DNA from: a bacterium
Lineage (GTDB): Bacteria; Latescibacterota; UBA2968; GCA-2709665
Assembly: GCA_027619145.1 (NCBI GenBank)
Contig: JAQCGA010000125.1
Coordinates: 1-9,062, forward strand
DNA length: 9,062 nt
Reading direction: 5' to 3'
A model generated the notes under the pieces. It did not search any database, was not told where the DNA came from, and worked only from the letters and a program-made list of their open reading frames with translations. A program made the translations under genes and the position numbers. Each line of letters opens with the position of its first letter. The stretch's first letter is position 1. Below are positions 7,488 through 9,062 of the stretch, in pieces.

Positions 7488-7596
7488 CTTCGGCCTGTTT
7501 GCGTCTGGATTCCAGTGCATCCAACTCTGCAACCCGGCGTCGCAGCGCAGAAAGTTCGCTGAGAAGTTGATCTTTGTTTTTGTCCTGATCGTTCAT
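7450..7596 (-). pseudogene. Frameshifted N-terminal coiled-coil segment of the histidine kinase
   Basis: ATG 7596 opens a 48-codon frame ending at TGA (7450-7452). Its first 41 residues, containing LLSELSALRRRVAELDALES and RRKQAEDALRE, are the coiled-coil linker commonly found just before PAS domains in such kinases. The last seven residues (RKVPHPV) are an out-of-frame reading of the PAS start. Skipping one A at about 7473 joins ALRE directly to EKYRTLFEHTP, the usual linker-PAS junction. A weak GGAT ribosome-like site lies six bases before the ATG. This is best read as the true kinase N-terminus, separated by a +1 frameshift or a base error. Confidence 0.72.
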
Positions 7597-7607
7597 CGGG
7601 TTATCCG

Positions 7608-7630
7608 AGCTGTAGGCTTCTGCTACGGCT
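7608..7630. other. Weak hairpin between the sulfatase and kinase genes
   Basis: AGCTGTAG (7608-7615) and CTACGGCT (7623-7630) pair over 8 bases with one imperfect pair and a seven-base loop. It lies in the 100-base gap after the sulfatase stop and just before the kinase ATG at 7596. There is no T-run on the - strand side, so it is probably not an intrinsic terminator. A role in translation of the kinase is possible but unsupported. Confidence 0.25.
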
Positions 7631-7696
7631 GTTGAGAAATGGGTTAAAAATCGAGTTTAAAAATACTGGGAAAAGCGAAAACGGTCAACAAGATAT

Positions 7697-9010
7697 TTAT
7701 CTGTACTGCGATGCCCAATGCTCCATGCGCTGGTCTTCGTTAAACATACGCCAGCGCAGAAGTTTTTGACAGCAAGAAAGTACGATGGCTGTATGGGTCG
7801 AGTCTGTGGCCAGGTTGTGGTGTTCACCGGGGTCGTTGTGCAGGTCGAAGAGCAGAGGGGGGATAGATTCTTCTGCAAATTGAACATATTTGTACTGAGC
7901 GGTGCGCAAGATCCAGAGCAGGCAGCGGTCTGGATGCCAATCTGGATGGGATCGGGTGGCGGAACGAAAGTCTTTTTCGTAATAGACTTCGGATTTGGAT
8001 TGTACGTTTGAATGGCCCCGGATGTGGCCCAGCAGGCTGCGGCCCTGGAAACGGTCCGGGATGGGCAAGTTCAGGTATTGCAGGATGGTGGGTGCCAGGT
8101 CTATGGATTCGGCGAAAAGGTCCAGTTGTTGTCCTCGGGTGGTGTTGGCCTCAGAGGATGGGTCCCGAATGATGAGAGGAACATGCATGGCTTCGTCAAA
8201 GATACTTCCTTTGCCGGAGAGGTAGTGGTCACCCAGATATTCTCCATGGTCTGCGGAAAAGATGATGAGGGTACGGTCCCACTGTCCAGCGTCTTTGATG
8301 GCCTGGAAGAGGAGGCCCAACGAGGCGTCGAGTTCTGAAATCATGCCGTAATAGTTGGCCTGTGTTTCTCGCAGGTCGCGTTCGGAAACCAGGCGGGGGT
8401 TCTGGTGGATGTATTCCAGGTAAGGGTGTTCAGACGCAAGTTCTTGAGGATTCCGGTTGGGAGAAGGCATATCTGCTGGATTGTACATTGCGTGATAAGG
8501 CGAAGAACAGATGCTGGGAGGGTGAGGTTTGATGTAGTTGAGGCTTAAAACCCAGCCTGTTTGGCTCTGGTCCTGGATATATTCAATGGCGGTGTTTGTC
8601 ATAAACCGGCATTCGCTGTCTTCGGTTTTGTACTGGGCAGGAAAGAACAGCGGCAGGTGATCTCCTGGGCCTTCTGGGGGGATGTTGGGTGTGTGGATGG
8701 CCTTGTGGTTCAATCGTTCTTCTGGATAGCCTTTTTCGCGTAGCATTTCGAAATAGGCCCTGGAGTCGTATTCGTGGTCCAGAAGCACATCCAGGCCAGG
8801 CAAAAAGTTGTCGTAGCTGAGCGTGTGTGTTCGGGGGTCTTCCGGTGGCAAGGTACGTGGATCTACGGCATAGTCGTTGTATCCCATCAGGCCCGGTTCG
8901 TACCCCCCTTCCCGCAGGGCGATGGCCAGGTTTTCGTGTGCATCAATGAGCGGGGTCTGGTTGTCCACTGCCCGGGTAGAGCAGAGGTACCGGCTGGTGA
9001 AAATGCACAT
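7697..9010 (-). CDS. Sulfatase, FGly-type family (5' end missing; active-site region disrupted upstream)
   Basis: Predicted arylsulfatase-like hydrolase of sulfate esters, in the alkaline phosphatase superfamily. Numbered from ATG 9010 (437 residues), visible features are MCIFTSRY (1-8, the helix right after C-x-P-S-R), NYIKPHPP (158-165, with the conserved Lys161 and His163), FSADHGEYLGDH (251-262, metal-binding Asp254 and His255), SGKGSIFDEAMHVPLIIRDP (265-284) and FDLHNDPGEHHNLA (388-401) near the C-terminus. Family members usually start 50-70 residues before the C-x-P-S-R site, so ATG 9010 is internal and no ribosome site fits it. The coding frame continues upstream to the window end but is broken by TGA at 9026-9028. 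If translation truly began at 9010, the enzyme would lack its catalytic Cys and N-terminal metal ligands. It is followed after 100 bases by the kinase gene. The substrate is unknown; polysaccharide sulfates are a common target in this family. Confidence 0.9.
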   Translation of the reverse strand: MCIFTSRYLCSTRAVDNQTPLIDAHENLAIALREGGYEPGLMGYNDYAVDPRTLPPEDPRTHTLSYDNFLPGLDVLLDHEYDSRAYFEMLREKGYPEERLNHKAIHTPNIPPEGPGDHLPLFFPAQYKTEDSECRFMTNTAIEYIQDQSQTGWVLSLNYIKPHPPSICSSPYHAMYNPADMPSPNRNPQELASEHPYLEYIHQNPRLVSERDLRETQANYYGMISELDASLGLLFQAIKDAGQWDRTLIIFSADHGEYLGDHYLSGKGSIFDEAMHVPLIIRDPSSEANTTRGQQLDLFAESIDLAPTILQYLNLPIPDRFQGRSLLGHIRGHSNVQSKSEVYYEKDFRSATRSHPDWHPDRCLLWILRTAQYKYVQFAEESIPPLLFDLHNDPGEHHNLATDSTHTAIVLSCCQKLLRWRMFNEDQRMEHWASQYR

Positions 9011-9061
9011 CCTGCTGGGGCCACCTCATCGAGTTTGCACGAAGCAGTTTTTGAAGAGCGT
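9011..9061 (-). pseudogene. Upstream sulfatase coding segment with in-frame TGA at the active site
   Basis: Read in the same frame as the sulfatase, 9061 down to 9011 gives TLFKNCFVQTR, stop (TGA, 9028-9026), GGPSR, then the MCIFTSRY of the open part. The FKNCFVQ stretch is the strand normally found about ten residues before the catalytic Cys, and GPSR is the rest of C-x-P-S-R. Gly (GGT, 9025-9023) stands where the Cys is expected, and TGA is the codon before it. Flanks on both sides are family-like, so the gene continues past the window end. Whether the lesion is real or an assembly error cannot be told here. Confidence 0.7.
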
Positions 9062-9062
9062 A

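Noticed and set aside
6978..7562. 194-codon + strand frame
   Set aside because: It lies antisense to the PAS and HisKA parts of the kinase, which are clearly the coding strand.
9026..9028. TGA as a selenocysteine codon in the sulfatase
   Set aside because: It is one codon before the catalytic position of C-x-P-S-R, and no clear SECIS-like hairpin follows; kept only as an unlikely option to test.

Overview
The window looks like chromosomal DNA from an uncultured, probably Gram-negative, heterotrophic bacterium. The gene mix is a sugar-acid dehydratase, a sugar isomerase, an FGly-type sulfatase, a SulP anion transporter and a PAS hybrid kinase. That mix would fit lineages such as Latescibacterota, Poribacteria or Planctomycetota, but this is a guess from gene style; nothing in the sequence fixes the taxon. 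No rRNA, tRNA, CRISPR array, transposase or phage gene was seen.

The left half (1-4052) is on the + strand. It holds the 3' part of a sugar phosphate isomerase/epimerase, a GNAT acetyltransferase, a full-length YjhG/YagF-type D-xylonate dehydratase and an Sfp-type 4'-phosphopantetheinyl transferase. Gaps are 74, 23 and 53 bases, so they may be one transcription unit. The isomerase and dehydratase point to sugar or sugar-acid breakdown; the other two have no obvious pathway link. The first gap holds two perfect hairpins: a GC-rich palindrome next to the isomerase stop codon, and a stem-loop with AGGAG as its loop just before the GNAT gene.

A 19-bp perfect inverted repeat at 4067-4115 separates the converging halves and should terminate transcription from both sides.

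The right half (4139-9062) is on the - strand, read from high to low coordinates: a sulfatase (5' end outside the window), a PAS-HisKA-HATPase-receiver hybrid histidine kinase, and a SulP transporter with a STAS domain. They may be co-transcribed. Two of these genes carry apparent lesions. In the sulfatase frame a TGA sits exactly in the C-x-P-S-R active-site region, and Gly stands where the catalytic Cys should be, although both flanks are good sulfatase sequence. In the kinase, a coiled-coil N-terminus lies one frame away from the PAS domain and joins it cleanly if one A is skipped. Either may be biological or an assembly error in the source sequence.

I see ordinary metabolism and transport genes and no convincing new multi-gene system. 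The sulfatase active-site stop is the point most worth checking.
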